Shown one piece after another: positions 1-9,722 of a stretch of 64,000 nucleotides of DNA. The stretch comes from Kazachstania africana CBS 2517 (taxonomy: Eukaryota; Ascomycota; Saccharomycetes; Saccharomycetales; Saccharomycetaceae), in NCBI RefSeq assembly GCF_000304475.1, contig NC_018947.1, forward strand, positions 62,001-126,000, in the 5' to 3' direction. A program made the position numbers and the translations under genes. The notes under the pieces are model-generated. The model made no database searches. It had not been told where the DNA came from and saw nothing but the letters and a program-made list of their open reading frames with translations. How positions within the stretch are numbered: the stretch's first letter is position 1; every line of letters begins with the position of its first letter.

Positions 1-663
1 ATGAGAAGTGGCTACTACAATACCAGATGGCTCACAGTTTGATGCATGTGTAACGTATCCATCACTATCGTCTAATTTAAGATCCAAAGTATGAGCCAAG
101 TTTCTAGAAATTTGAGAAGAAAGATTATTAATCGAGTCAATATCTTCAAAATAGGTAATTAGACCTGAATTTTTTTCAATAATGACAATCCCACAATTAG
201 AAAAACTAGATGAATCAGTTATATCCTCCATTGTAGAGGGCCATGTTACCAAACATAACGGTAATGCATCAAGTTCACCATGGTCTGAATGCAACGGAAC
301 TCTATATTGGGCACCAAAATTCGTGCTTGTTTGCTCTGTCGAGTAATCCCACACATATAGGTTATTTAAATCATTAATGAGAGCTTTCTTTGACGTCGTA
401 TCAACACTACCGCTCAATAGTTGAGAAGTTGTAACGTTATTTGGTAAAGCTGTGGCAAGCCTTTCCACAGTGTACTTTTCATTTTCTGTGAATATCTTAA
501 CTTGGTCGTTTTGTGTGAAACTCTTGAACGAGTCCATAGTGGTATCCATCGTGGAATCCACCATTGCAGCGTAGTTAACAGTATCATCGTTATCCACATA
601 GACGTTCGGTGAAGGAGATTCCAATTCCTTTCTCAATTGGAAAAGAGGTTGATTAGAGCCCAT
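1..663 (-). CDS. NUP133: Nucleoporin Nup133, N-terminal part (gene truncated by window start)
   Basis: Only the first 221 codons lie in the window; the frame is open to base 1. The gene encodes a scaffold nucleoporin of the Y-shaped (Nup84) complex, and this portion is the start of its N-terminal beta-propeller. I recognise it from segments shared with S. cerevisiae Nup133: IFTENEKYTV near residue 57, a DINSINNL-like stretch (here DIDSINNLSSQ), and NCEPSGIVVAT near the window edge. Position and strand fit YKR082W, upstream of MTD1 in the same direction. RPF2 (YKR081C), which sits between them in S. cerevisiae, is absent. The chosen start is the only ATG (661-663) in the open frame. The frame stays open upstream to 774 but holds no other ATG. 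Confidence 0.85.
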   Translation of the reverse strand, partial: MGSNQPLFQLRKELESPSPNVYVDNDDTVNYAAMVDSTMDTTMDSFKSFTQNDQVKIFTENEKYTVERLATALPNNVTTSQLLSGSVDTTSKKALINDLNNLYVWDYSTEQTSTNFGAQYRVPLHSDHGELDALPLCLVTWPSTMEDITDSSSFSNCGIVIIEKNSGLITYFEDIDSINNLSSQISRNLAHTLDLKLDDSDGYVTHASNCEPSGIVVATSH

Positions 664-898
664 TCTGTTCACTATTACACGGGCTGATCTCTCGGGGTGT
701 CTTCTTCTATGGATATCAGCTAGTGAATGTTTATAAAAGTTTTCTTGAAATCTACGAAATTTTTTCTTTCTTTCTATAGTTCGCTATATAACAAAAGTAC
801 ATCATAGAGGTATCGAGTAAAAAATGGTAGCAACACTATTAATTGTTTATATAAAGAAATACTGTATTATTGAAGTCGTAAGGTTGAAGAGAATATAC

Positions 899-1879
899 TC
901 AGTTGGAAGGCGTTTCTTGGTTCAATTTCTCTCTGTTTTCTATGAGCCTCAGCATGTTTCTTAGAAGCATGGCGATGGTCACTTTCCCGGTCATGGGCAC
1001 GTATAGCGAAGCCTTGTTCTTTACTTCATCGTTGAAATTCTTGAAGGATGAGAAGTTTATGCAGCAGGCACCATCTCTCACGTACTCTGTTGGGAATTTG
1101 TATGATTCGGAGGGAACGCCAGTGATAATTACGTCGCATTCCTGGGCAAGTGATTTCAATTTGTTTTGAGTAAAATCACCCAAATCTTCGACGTGATGTC
1201 TTGAATACTGTATGCTCTCACCTCTAGTAAATTTTTGGATGTTATTTATGTCAATAGAGTAGACAATGGCTCCGTCATTAGCAAGCAAAGCTGCTAACGG
1301 TCTCCCCACAATTTCAGATCTGTTTATAACCATACATTTCTTCCCATATAGATGGTTCCCGTATGGTAGTAAGCTGTTATAAATTTTCAAATATTCGAGA
1401 ATCTTGACGATTGCCAGTGGCGTGCAAGGTAGAATAGACTTGAGTTGTTTTGCATCATCAAGGTATCTGACGTTATGGTAGAGATTTTGATAATAAACAT
1501 GATTCAACCCTTCAACATCTTTTTCTTTGCTCACTATTTGTTGCAGATACTGATCCTGTGCGTTACCAAACACTGGGAAGTAAATCATTATCCCATCTAC
1601 AGAATCTTCATTATTAGCTTCAATTATGCTTTCCTCTAGAAGGTCCTTATCTTCGAATCTTCGTAACTCATACCTTATTCCCAGGGATTCAGATGTTTTC
1701 TGTGTCCATGTAGCATACATCTCCGCAGCAGGATCATTGTTGGCTAGAAATCCAACTAATAGTGGTCCGTTGGGCCTCTCCTCCTTCAAATCTGCAATTT
1801 TTGAAACTATTTCATCAGTGTACACTTTAGCGATGGAAGAAGCTAATATGGTGCGACCTGGTTTACTCAAGGATGACAT
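899..1879 (-). CDS. MTD1: NAD-dependent methylenetetrahydrofolate dehydrogenase (cytosolic)
   Basis: 326 aa, close to the 320 aa of S. cerevisiae Mtd1 (YKR080W). It oxidises 5,10-methylene-THF to methenyl-THF with NAD+, feeding one-carbon units to purine synthesis. Visible features are the N-terminal catalytic lobe, with a GPLLVGFLANNDPAAEMYATWT segment typical of the family (residues about 38-59), and a Rossmann-type C-terminal lobe with NRSEIVGRPLAALLANDGA (about 186-204) and a PMTGKVT motif near residue 298. The ATG at 1879 gives a normal-length protein. It is divergent from TRZ1. Three TGACTC motifs upstream suggest Bas1/Gcn4 control, as for purine-pathway genes in S. cerevisiae. Confidence 0.95.
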   Translation of the reverse strand: MSSLSKPGRTILASSIAKVYTDEIVSKIADLKEERPNGPLLVGFLANNDPAAEMYATWTQKTSESLGIRYELRRFEDKDLLEESIIEANNEDSVDGIMIYFPVFGNAQDQYLQQIVSKEKDVEGLNHVYYQNLYHNVRYLDDAKQLKSILPCTPLAIVKILEYLKIYNSLLPYGNHLYGKKCMVINRSEIVGRPLAALLANDGAIVYSIDINNIQKFTRGESIQYSRHHVEDLGDFTQNKLKSLAQECDVIITGVPSESYKFPTEYVRDGACCINFSSFKNFNDEVKNKASLYVPMTGKVTIAMLLRNMLRLIENREKLNQETPSN

Positions 1880-1986
1880 AATATTGATGGATGTGCTGGT
1901 AAGCTATCTCGAGACAACTTTGCGTTTGCTGCTCATTAGCTGACATTGTATTTATATGTAAATTGTAATGTCAATCATCGAAAGAC

Positions 1987-2128
1987 GAGTCAAATTTCGA
2001 ACTCTTCGCAGAGTCAAAAGAAGAAGTCACCATCGGTATCCATACTTACAGTCATCCAGAGGGTTCCATCTTTGAGTAAAGTAGAGCATATAACGTTAGT
2101 GATTAAGTTTCACTGGAAGTCCTGACTC
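1987..2128 (-). promoter_or_regulatory. Cluster of three TGACTC (Bas1/Gcn4-type) motifs upstream of MTD1
   Basis: TGACTC occurs at 1987-1992 and 2011-2016 (as GAGTCA on the + strand) and at 2123-2128. These sites lie about 108, 132 and 244 bp upstream of the MTD1 ATG. Bas1 and Gcn4 bind this core, and MTD1 belongs to the adenine-responsive regulon in S. cerevisiae. Binding here is inferred from motif and context only. Confidence 0.5.
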
Positions 2129-2769
2129 CGAATGTTTGTCTTGACACTCTTTCACTCTAAAGTTGTGTTGCGCTCCATACAACCAAAGAACACCAAGAGA
2201 ATTGAGCTATCCTTGCACAGTATCACTGCGCAAACTCATCAAGGGCTGTACCGGGAAGATTGCTTGATCTTGGGAGAGTCTGTCACAGCAATTGAACTGA
2301 GTCTCACCATCTCCAAGCATGGTCCGCGTAGAACGCTGTTAAAACCTGGCGTAACCTACCTGGCTCCTCAGCTAGGCCCATAATACAAGACTATTACCAC
2401 ACCCGTAGGCTTTATACGCATATGGCAATACTACAGTAAGGCTATCTCAACTTGTGTTCATGATATTATACGTAACTGCCAATCTGCTTTCTTATTTCGG
2501 CCGAAGCTGATTAACAAATTTTTCACTTTTAAGCTTTAGAGATACTAACCTCATCGATTAGTGATTCTACAGCAATAGAAGGTGCTTATTGAACACTCTA
2601 CGCCGTTCCGAGGTTACTAATCATTGTATTTCATTCTAGAAAGTGTCCATCCAAAGTTCCGTCCTTAAAGTTGTTGTCCTCATATTCTGAAAGGCTTCAG
2701 CATTCACTATTTCGTAATAACCAACAAGCATTACGCTATTTTCATCGAATCCACCATAGTCACAAAGCT
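2129..2769. other. Remainder of the MTD1-TRZ1 divergent intergenic region
   Basis: No independent gene is convincing here. It holds an open frame continuous with TRZ1 from 2593, a perfect TACTAAC at 2543-2549 and a TACTAAT at 2614-2620 followed by a pyrimidine-rich tract and TAG at 2637-2639. These signals are discussed as a finding on a possible longer TRZ1 isoform. Confidence 0.4.
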
Positions 2770-5220
2770 ATGTTTACTGTAATCCCAGTTACTCAACCTT
2801 CATCAGACACGAAGCATCCATTATTACTGTTACAGTCAGTTCATGGTGATCGTTACATGTTTGGTAAAATTACAGAAGGTGCACAAAGATCCATCACTGA
2901 AAATAAAATAAGAATTTCTAAACTACAGAACATCTTTCTAACTGGTAATTTGAATTGGTCTTGTGTTGGTGGGCTTCCTGGAATGATTCTTACAATTGCT
3001 GATCAAGGCAAAGATAAATTATGTTTGCATTACGGTAGTGAATTGATTAATTATGTAGTCTCTACGTGGAGATATTTTGTCTTCAGATTTGGGATCGACT
3101 TATCCACCAACACAGAAGCTTTTTACAAGGACAAATTGATAAATGTGAGATCTATAACCGTCAAAGCGTCTGAAATTAATGAAAAACATTTCAATAAAAC
3201 AGAAAACGATGCACTTACTGCAATTATTTCAAATATGTTCCCCAAAAATGAACCTACCTCAAGGTATGATCCATCTTCCGATCCGTTACTCAACGTTAAT
3301 TTACCATTGAATGCAGAAAATTTCAAGCAAAGCTCTTCCACAAATTATGAAATTAAGTTCAATCCGATAAGAGGTAGGTTTAAGGTGGACGAGGCAGTGA
3401 AACTTGGAGTCCCCAAGGGTCCATTGTTTGCAAAATTAACCAAAGGTGAATCTATCACCTTACCAGACGGAACAACAGTTTTTCCAAGTCAAGTTTTAGA
3501 AAAGGAAAGACAATTTGCCAAGCTTTTAATAATTGATATTCCAGATGACTCTTATGTTGATTCTTTTATTTCCACTTTCCAAGATTATGATTGTAGTGAT
3601 TTAGGTGTCGTTTATTACTTTTTGAATGACACTGTGTCAATAAATGATAGATTAATCAAGTTTATGAACTGTTTCAATAGGCAGAATAGAAATATAAATC
3701 ACATTGTATCGCATCCAAAAATTTCTCCTAATAATATCTCATTTATGGGATCTACCATAACTTTACTGAAACTAAAGGCTCTCCAATTGGAAAGTTATAA
3801 TTTACCAAGACTAGATCGATTAATGTCCAAAGAGTTTTACGATTTTTTTCAGAAAAGACCTTCCTTTCCCGGCACGTCAATGCTACAATCACAACCTGAT
3901 CCAATTGTATCTGAGGAATCCTTCGATAATAGTAAGGTCTTCGTTTTTGATAGAAATACGACAGTTGCAGTGAACGCGTATACTAAAGGTGACCCACCTG
4001 CTGACTTAAGCTGTGAAGTCCACCAAAACAACTTCAAATTTTCATGGAAAGCTTTGTACGACAAGCATATCAAACCATTAAATTTACCAGCTGTGTCATT
4101 TCCAAAATTAATCGAATCACAGCTAAATGTGAACAATTTCAATAACTCTAACGAGACTACGAAAGAAGTCGAAGTTATAACATTAGGAACAGGTAGTGCA
4201 CTACCTTCAAAATACCGTAATGTTGTTTCGACATTAATTAAAGTACCATACTTTTCCGATCATGAGATGAAACAAAGAAACATTATCTTCGACGCTGGAG
4301 AAAATACAATAGGTACCATAAATAGAATGTTTTCATCAATTGATAAGAAACGGATTTTCAAAGATTTGAAATTAGTATATCTGAGCCATCTACATGCCGA
4401 TCACCACCTTGGCATCATTAGTTTACTTAAAGAGTGGTACAGGCATAATCATGACGATGAAAATGCAAAAATTTATTTAGTTACACCATGGCAATATAAC
4501 AAATTCGTAAAGGAATGGCTACTATTTGAAGATTCTAAGATTTTAGATAGAATACAGTATATCAGTTGTGAACACTTGATAAATGACCGGTTTGTCAGAA
4601 TGGAGACTAAGGCTTTAACTTTGGATGAAGTGACCAAAAATAGTAACGGTATGAAAAAACGCAAATTGGAGTTAGACCAAACGTCCTCCTACAGGAATTT
4701 GGATTTGATCCGTGCCATGTACAGAGATCTCAACATGATTTCTTTTCAAACTTGCAAAGCTATCCATTGTAATTGGGCGTACTCAAATTCGGTGGTATTA
4801 AAAACTTCCAGTAATAAAAGTTTCAAAATATCGTATTCTGGTGATACAAGACCGAATATAGATAAATTCGCGAAAGAAATTGGTCACAAATCTGATCTTT
4901 TGATCCATGAAGCAACATTAGATAATGACTTAGTCGAAGATGCAATCAAGAAGAGACACTGCACTATAAATGAAGCTATCAACGTTTCTAACATGATGGA
5001 GGTCGACAAGCTAATTTTGACACATTTTTCACAAAGGTATCCAAAAGCCCCACAATTGGATAATAATATTGAAATACAGGCTAAAGAGTATTGTTTTGCG
5101 TTTGATGGAATGATTGTAAATTACGCAACTCTTGGAGGTCAAAAAGCTATATTGCCCATGCTGAATAAGGTGTTCTTAGAAGAGAAAGAATCCACTGAAA
5201 TTGAAGAAGAGGAAGATTAA
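2770..5220 (+). CDS. TRZ1: tRNase Z, long form (tRNA 3'-end processing endonuclease)
   Basis: 816 aa from the first ATG, where the sequence MFTVIPVTQP aligns with the start of S. cerevisiae Trz1 (YKR079C). The enzyme cuts the 3' trailer from precursor tRNAs. The N-terminal half is the degenerate metallo-beta-lactamase-like repeat of long tRNase Z. The C-terminal half carries GTGSALPSKYRNV (about residue 475) and the zinc-binding SHLHADHHLG motif (about 538). Further metal ligands appear in the SGDTRPN and LTHFSQRYP segments. The C-terminus is acidic. The frame is open upstream of the ATG back to 2593 with a basic, serine/leucine-rich composition that could be a mitochondrial presequence. The S. 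cerevisiae enzyme acts in both nucleus and mitochondria. Confidence 0.96.
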   Translation: MFTVIPVTQPSSDTKHPLLLLQSVHGDRYMFGKITEGAQRSITENKIRISKLQNIFLTGNLNWSCVGGLPGMILTIADQGKDKLCLHYGSELINYVVSTWRYFVFRFGIDLSTNTEAFYKDKLINVRSITVKASEINEKHFNKTENDALTAIISNMFPKNEPTSRYDPSSDPLLNVNLPLNAENFKQSSSTNYEIKFNPIRGRFKVDEAVKLGVPKGPLFAKLTKGESITLPDGTTVFPSQVLEKERQFAKLLIIDIPDDSYVDSFISTFQDYDCSDLGVVYYFLNDTVSINDRLIKFMNCFNRQNRNINHIVSHPKISPNNISFMGSTITLLKLKALQLESYNLPRLDRLMSKEFYDFFQKRPSFPGTSMLQSQPDPIVSEESFDNSKVFVFDRNTTVAVNAYTKGDPPADLSCEVHQNNFKFSWKALYDKHIKPLNLPAVSFPKLIESQLNVNNFNNSNETTKEVEVITLGTGSALPSKYRNVVSTLIKVPYFSDHEMKQRNIIFDAGENTIGTINRMFSSIDKKRIFKDLKLVYLSHLHADHHLGIISLLKEWYRHNHDDENAKIYLVTPWQYNKFVKEWLLFEDSKILDRIQYISCEHLINDRFVRMETKALTLDEVTKNSNGMKKRKLELDQTSSYRNLDLIRAMYRDLNMISFQTCKAIHCNWAYSNSVVLKTSSNKSFKISYSGDTRPNIDKFAKEIGHKSDLLIHEATLDNDLVEDAIKKRHCTINEAINVSNMMEVDKLILTHFSQRYPKAPQLDNNIEIQAKEYCFAFDGMIVNYATLGGQKAILPMLNKVFLEEKESTEIEEEED

Positions 5221-5271
5221 AGGAATATATATTTTTATTTGCATATCGTGTATATATTACAATATTGGAGT

Positions 5272-6531
5272 TTAATAACCATTAATTATTTTTTTCAATG
5301 CCATCCTAGCATCATCTTTTTCATTCGATGATGGCACTTCGTCATTTCTTTCAGTTGAATTGGCATTTTTTATTTTTGGCGTTATCTTATAAGTTAGTGA
5401 TCCATTCATGGTTTGTTCTATCAAGGGAGTACATTGAATTTGAGTACTATTGTTGATACTGGGTGTCTTTGGCTCCAATTTCTGTCCGACAGATCCAGAA
5501 TTGCGCCTTTTGATGGGAGAAGAGTGTGATATTGATGGCAAGCGATTTCTTGGAGATGATAGCAGGATGTTTAAGGCGTTACTATCAGTATTACTGAATT
5601 TTTCTGATATTAACAAAGGATCACCGCCGGATATCTTGAACGGAAATGGTGAAGATGGCGAACTATCTTGACCTGAAAATCTCAATGGCGACATGGTTGA
5701 GAATTTTGTGGGCAATAAGGATTTGCTTTTTGGGGTGTTTGTAATGCCATTAAAGCCAAATATATGAGCACTCTGATCGACAAAGGATGGAGTCGAAGTC
5801 ACATTTGAATTATCCAGAAGCACTTGATCTAAGCCCACTATTGGAGTAAAACCAGTTCTAAGTTGGGAAGTACCTCTTCTTGGTGTTGATGGAGGTAATG
5901 GAGAGGAGGTAATCGTCACCTGGGGTATGGCATTAGCGTTACATGCTACCTCAGAAATAGACGACAGAGGTACTGTCACTGAGCTTCTTCTCTTACAGGA
6001 GGAATTTTTTATGCGAGGTTTCTCAATCTTATTATCACAAGTAGTTTTTTTCAATCTATTTGTAACATGAGTATTTCTCATCTTCTTCAGTAAATTCAAA
6101 ATTTTATGCTTGTCATTAACCAAATTTTTCGTTAGCGACACTGCACTGATGGGATTTCCTGTGGGTACTTGCAATTTTTTGGGACTCGAGGATAGAGGAC
6201 TTGATATCATGGCTTTACCAGTGCAGCTTATCGTTAAGGCCAACTTACCTCCCAAGAAAGAGTTCACTGGAGGCTCGGAACAATTTTCTTCATTGAATAT
6301 CGTATTATATTTTCTCGATTTATTGAAGGGTGAAATCGGTACAGGAGGTGAACTTAATAGGTTATTTCTTGGCACCGACTGAAATAAATTGTCTGAAGAG
6401 GAAAAAGGCGTAAATGGAGAGCTACTTATATTAGTGACAGCAGTATGGGTCGCCCTTCTTGGAGTTGACGCTTTTGCATTTCTTTCAGATGCAATATTTG
6501 CACTAAATTTTCTTGTACAATTCATGCTCAT
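5272..6531 (-). CDS. MSA2: Msa1/Msa2-like G1/S transcription co-activator
   Basis: 419 aa, low complexity and rich in Ser, Pro and Asn. It has many SP/TP sites (for example SSPF, STPRR, SSPSSP and SSPIKRR segments), as expected of a Cdk-regulated protein. The position, next to ECM4 and convergent with TRZ1, and the strand match YKR077W (MSA2), the ohnolog of MSA1 (YOR066W). Msa1/Msa2 associate with SBF and MBF at G1/S promoters. A conserved-looking helix lies around residues 135-155 (VNDKHKILNLLKKMR). Identity rests on synteny and composition more than on domain motifs. The 3' end is only 51 bp from that of TRZ1. Confidence 0.75.
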   Translation of the reverse strand: MSMNCTRKFSANIASERNAKASTPRRATHTAVTNISSSPFTPFSSSDNLFQSVPRNNLLSSPPVPISPFNKSRKYNTIFNEENCSEPPVNSFLGGKLALTISCTGKAMISSPLSSSPKKLQVPTGNPISAVSLTKNLVNDKHKILNLLKKMRNTHVTNRLKKTTCDNKIEKPRIKNSSCKRRSSVTVPLSSISEVACNANAIPQVTITSSPLPPSTPRRGTSQLRTGFTPIVGLDQVLLDNSNVTSTPSFVDQSAHIFGFNGITNTPKSKSLLPTKFSTMSPLRFSGQDSSPSSPFPFKISGGDPLLISEKFSNTDSNALNILLSSPRNRLPSISHSSPIKRRNSGSVGQKLEPKTPSINNSTQIQCTPLIEQTMNGSLTYKITPKIKNANSTERNDEVPSSNEKDDARMALKKIINGY

Positions 6532-6833
6532 TGATTTATAAAAATAATATCTCGAAGAAATATAATAAAAAGAGGCACAAGATGAGTAATATAATAAAAT
6601 ATCATGATACCACAGGTCTCTTTTACCTTATATATGGTAACGTCAAAAAAAAAGTTCAGCAAAGCACGTTAGAATAAAAACTAATTTACGCGACATTTCC
6701 GCATTGGGAAAAATGGCTGGCACCGCATAACAAAATTTCCCTATTAGGAACTGGGCCTGATATATACCATAAATAGACATGATATAGAGGGATTTACATC
6801 GATATGAGACATGGCCAAGTGTCATTTGGGGGC
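6532..6833. other. Intergenic: MSA2 promoter and ECM4 3' region
   Basis: About 300 bp between two minus-strand genes. It is AT-rich. It contains one ACGCG core near 6688, which is of the MBF type, but no gene or RNA that I can support. Confidence 0.35.
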
Positions 6834-7940
6834 CTATAAAGATCTAATGTCAGGTTTTGGACCTAAGGGGGTGATTCCCAGCAAGTTGATTCTTGTGTGG
6901 GAACGAGTGTAATGTAATTTGATGTGATCGAAATTTGTGGTGGCTCTGAAGGCCGGATTGTTCCAGTACAAGTTTCTTAGCCACAAATGTATGTGTGGAT
7001 ATCCATCCCTAATGGTGGTGAAATTACATTTGAAATGCTGAACGTAGACAGGGTCGAATCTGATGATTGTAGTATACAACCTGACATCTGCTTCAGATAG
7101 TTGCTCGCCAACGGTGAAATAGTGATTTAGAATATCTTTTGTGTTACCATCAAACTTTCTTTCCAAAGATTCGTATTTTTCCTTAAGAACTTGTTCTACT
7201 TTATCTAGATGGTTGAAGACATTTGTAACTTCCTTTTCATAAACAGCCGGATTCTCAGCGAAACCACTTTTGTAAACACCGTTATTGATATTATCGTAGA
7301 CCCAGGAATTGAACTCATCGATCTTTGATTCTAATTCTTTGGGAACTAAGTTAACAGAATTGAATTTCTTATCATCCACGAAGTCATCGAAGACGCCGCT
7401 GTTGAGGATTCTAATGATGTCAGCACTCTCATTGTTGACAATGGTTTCAGTCTCGGTATCCCATAATACAGGAACGGTAAATCTTGCAGAATAGTCGGGA
7501 TTACTCTTTAGATACAATTCGCTCAATCTGCTGAATTGGTGATTTGGATCAAAAGTTCCGTCAATGAACATTCTTTGTGAGTCATTTTTGATAGTACCTG
7601 CAGGATGTGAGTGATCCGAATCATTGTCTTTGATACCACCAGAGAGAGTGTAGAAATAATCGTTCTTTCTATCAGCAGCAGCAGTAGAATCTGGTTGTAA
7701 CATTCTCCAGCCCTTTTCGTCCAAATGCCAGTGAACGACGGTCACGCCGATGACAGAAGTCAACCCTTTCAAAGCTCTTGTAATAAGCGTCCTGTGAGCC
7801 CATGGACATGCTAATGAAACATATAGCCAGTATCTATTTTTGGCCGGTTTATAAATTGGATGACTTACAGAGATTGTTTCTCTGAAGGAAGAAACTTGTC
7901 TTTTGAAAGCACCGTCTGTACTAGCCCACTGTTTTGACAT
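6834..7940 (-). CDS. ECM4: Glutathione transferase, omega/xi class (Ecm4/Gto2)
   Basis: 368 aa versus 370 in S. cerevisiae Ecm4 (YKR076W). It belongs to the glutathionyl-hydroquinone reductase/omega-like GST family and reduces glutathione conjugates in the cytosol. The N-terminal thioredoxin-like domain contains the catalytic-cysteine motif LACPWAHR (about residues 44-51). The C-terminal helical domain includes SEADVRLYTTIIRFDPVY and the invariant-looking LWLRNLYWN segment. The ATG at 7940 gives a full-length protein. A TATATATA stretch lies near 8040 in the promoter. Confidence 0.95.
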   Translation of the reverse strand: MSKQWASTDGAFKRQVSSFRETISVSHPIYKPAKNRYWLYVSLACPWAHRTLITRALKGLTSVIGVTVVHWHLDEKGWRMLQPDSTAAADRKNDYFYTLSGGIKDNDSDHSHPAGTIKNDSQRMFIDGTFDPNHQFSRLSELYLKSNPDYSARFTVPVLWDTETETIVNNESADIIRILNSGVFDDFVDDKKFNSVNLVPKELESKIDEFNSWVYDNINNGVYKSGFAENPAVYEKEVTNVFNHLDKVEQVLKEKYESLERKFDGNTKDILNHYFTVGEQLSEADVRLYTTIIRFDPVYVQHFKCNFTTIRDGYPHIHLWLRNLYWNNPAFRATTNFDHIKLHYTRSHTRINLLGITPLGPKPDIRSL

Positions 7941-8298
7941 TGTTGAATAATTGTATACGCTAAGTCTTGGTATTAGATGTTACGATAATGAATTCAATGG
8001 TTTTTATGAAAAGACATTTATCAATGGACCCTCCCTTTATATATACAGTCTTCTCTCTCTAACCTTCACTGCCCGATGCCGAAAGGTTGATTTACTTCCA
8101 TCATTATTAATTATTATGTAAAAGGGATCCTTTAAAAAATGTCTCTGGCCACATGTCGTTGCATGTGATTTTGATAAATTTGACTAATGAAGACAAACGA
8201 TGGCCGCAATGAAACGGTGATATATGTCGCTATGGTGTGCGATACTAGGAGAATGCATACGCCAAAGATTGCTAAAGTTTTTTAGAAAAAAATAAGAA

Positions 8299-8397
8299 CT
8301 CCTCATAGGGGGCTCGAACCCCTGACATTTCGGTTATCCTTGCTTAAGCGTAGATTTGCTTAAAAGCCGAACGCTCTACCAACTGAGCTAACAAGGA
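8299..8397 (-). tRNA. tK(UUU): tRNA-Lys(UUU) with a 26-nt intron
   Basis: It folds as a standard cloverleaf on the minus strand. The acceptor stem pairs 8391-8397 with 8300-8306 and the discriminator G is at 8299. The TTT anticodon sits in loop CTTTTAA. The canonical intron follows the base 3' of the anticodon and is 26 nt, leaving a 73-nt mature tRNA before CCA addition. B-box GGTTCGAGCC is present. Intron-bearing tRNA-Lys(UUU) is normal in yeasts. Confidence 0.97.
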
Positions 8398-9722
8398 CGA
8401 GTTCTTGGATTTTCTCCAATGATTGGCAGATTCCCGAAACGTTCCTCAGTGCATGAATGACCATAATAAGTGATACTCGAAAATTTTTTCTGCAATTATG
8501 CACATATATATACATTTCAAACTATGTGCATCTTCATTGTGACAGTCCATGATGAACCTGTTTTTTTTGTGGGAGGTATTAGAACTTGTAGGAAGTTTAA
8601 CAAACCTCAATAGTGTACTTAATATCGGAAGCAGTAGCCTTCGCAGAAGATAGATGTCTTGCAACAAGAATGCATAGGTTAAATATATAACATTCAAATT
8701 GTACTTGTTTGTAGCAGCATATTACCCTTTATATATAGGTTAACATCAATCCACATTGTAAAGTATAGTTACCTCGTAGACTATCATCATCATTTGAAAC
8801 TTCTCTTTCATATGAAACTTTTTTTATTGGCAAGCGAGGTTATCATTTTGCTTGTGAAATAATTAAAACCAAGTTGTGGAAAAGAATTATCTTTAAAAGT
8901 TATTTTGTCGATTGAACAATAAAACAGCGAAGTTAATAGAAACTTGTGAGCTTCAATTTCCTTCGTACACTTTTCGGCTTCTTTTTTTATGTGAACCTTT
9001 TTATTAATAATGATGAAGGGTCTTGTTTTAATTCCACCACTCTCCCCATATTTGCCAGTTTGCAGCAATAAAACAATAAAGAGAAAATAGAATTAAACAA
9101 ACTGATAGAAACATGTAAGTATAGGAAGATCCAATTTTTAGAGAAAACAAAAATAAATTTGCTGGCCAAGCTGTCTTGCCACGCGGTCTAGGAAGAACAA
9201 TAGCAGCTGATGCTTGCCATCATCACACTATGACTAACTTTATTGCCCGAAGTTTAACATTTTGCATATATTTAACGTTAAACCCTCGCATTTTTCGATC
9301 AATCACATATTTATGATGGGCTATTTACAAGAAATATATATTTTGCCAAGACGCCTACTTTAAATCCATATTTGATTCAATTTATCCAGTTACGGTAATC
9401 TAATTAAATTCTCGCAAAATTCTCGGACAAAAATGGAAAGGCGTATAGTCCCAAATTGGAAAGCTGTAAATATCACATTATGACAGATACCACAGGTGAT
9501 GTTTCACATATGTCGCTGCATTATATAAAAACATAAAGAGTTCCCTAAGGCTCAAGTAACTAAGGTTGGTTTAGGCTATTTATTTTTTAATACAAGAATA
9601 TTTTCTAAGGTGTTCTCTATTTTTGGCACGGTAAAAGAGAAAGGCTGCTAGAATCTTCCAGGAGATATAACGGGCGTTGAACAGATAGTTACCAGGAAGC
9701 CACAAGATCGCCAGAACCCAGC
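8398..9722. other. 1.3-kb gene-free region upstream of tRNA-Lys
   Basis: AT-rich, with no ATG-initiated frame of convincing length or composition. A degenerate tandem similarity is visible between about 8800-8960 and 8970-9130: both copies share a tatgtgaac-like start, an AACAATAAA block and TAGAAAC-TGTRAG. The 3' part is presumably the promoter of the following YKR075C-like gene. I see no LTR ends despite the adjacent tRNA. Confidence 0.4.

Noticed and set aside
2132..2383. Open frame between MTD1 and TRZ1
   Set aside because: It is short, has unremarkable composition and no homology that I recognise, and overlaps a likely Bas1-controlled promoter.
8808..9068. 86-codon minus-strand frame near tRNA-Lys
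   Set aside because: It starts from a non-ATG codon, spans the degenerate duplication and shows no family features.
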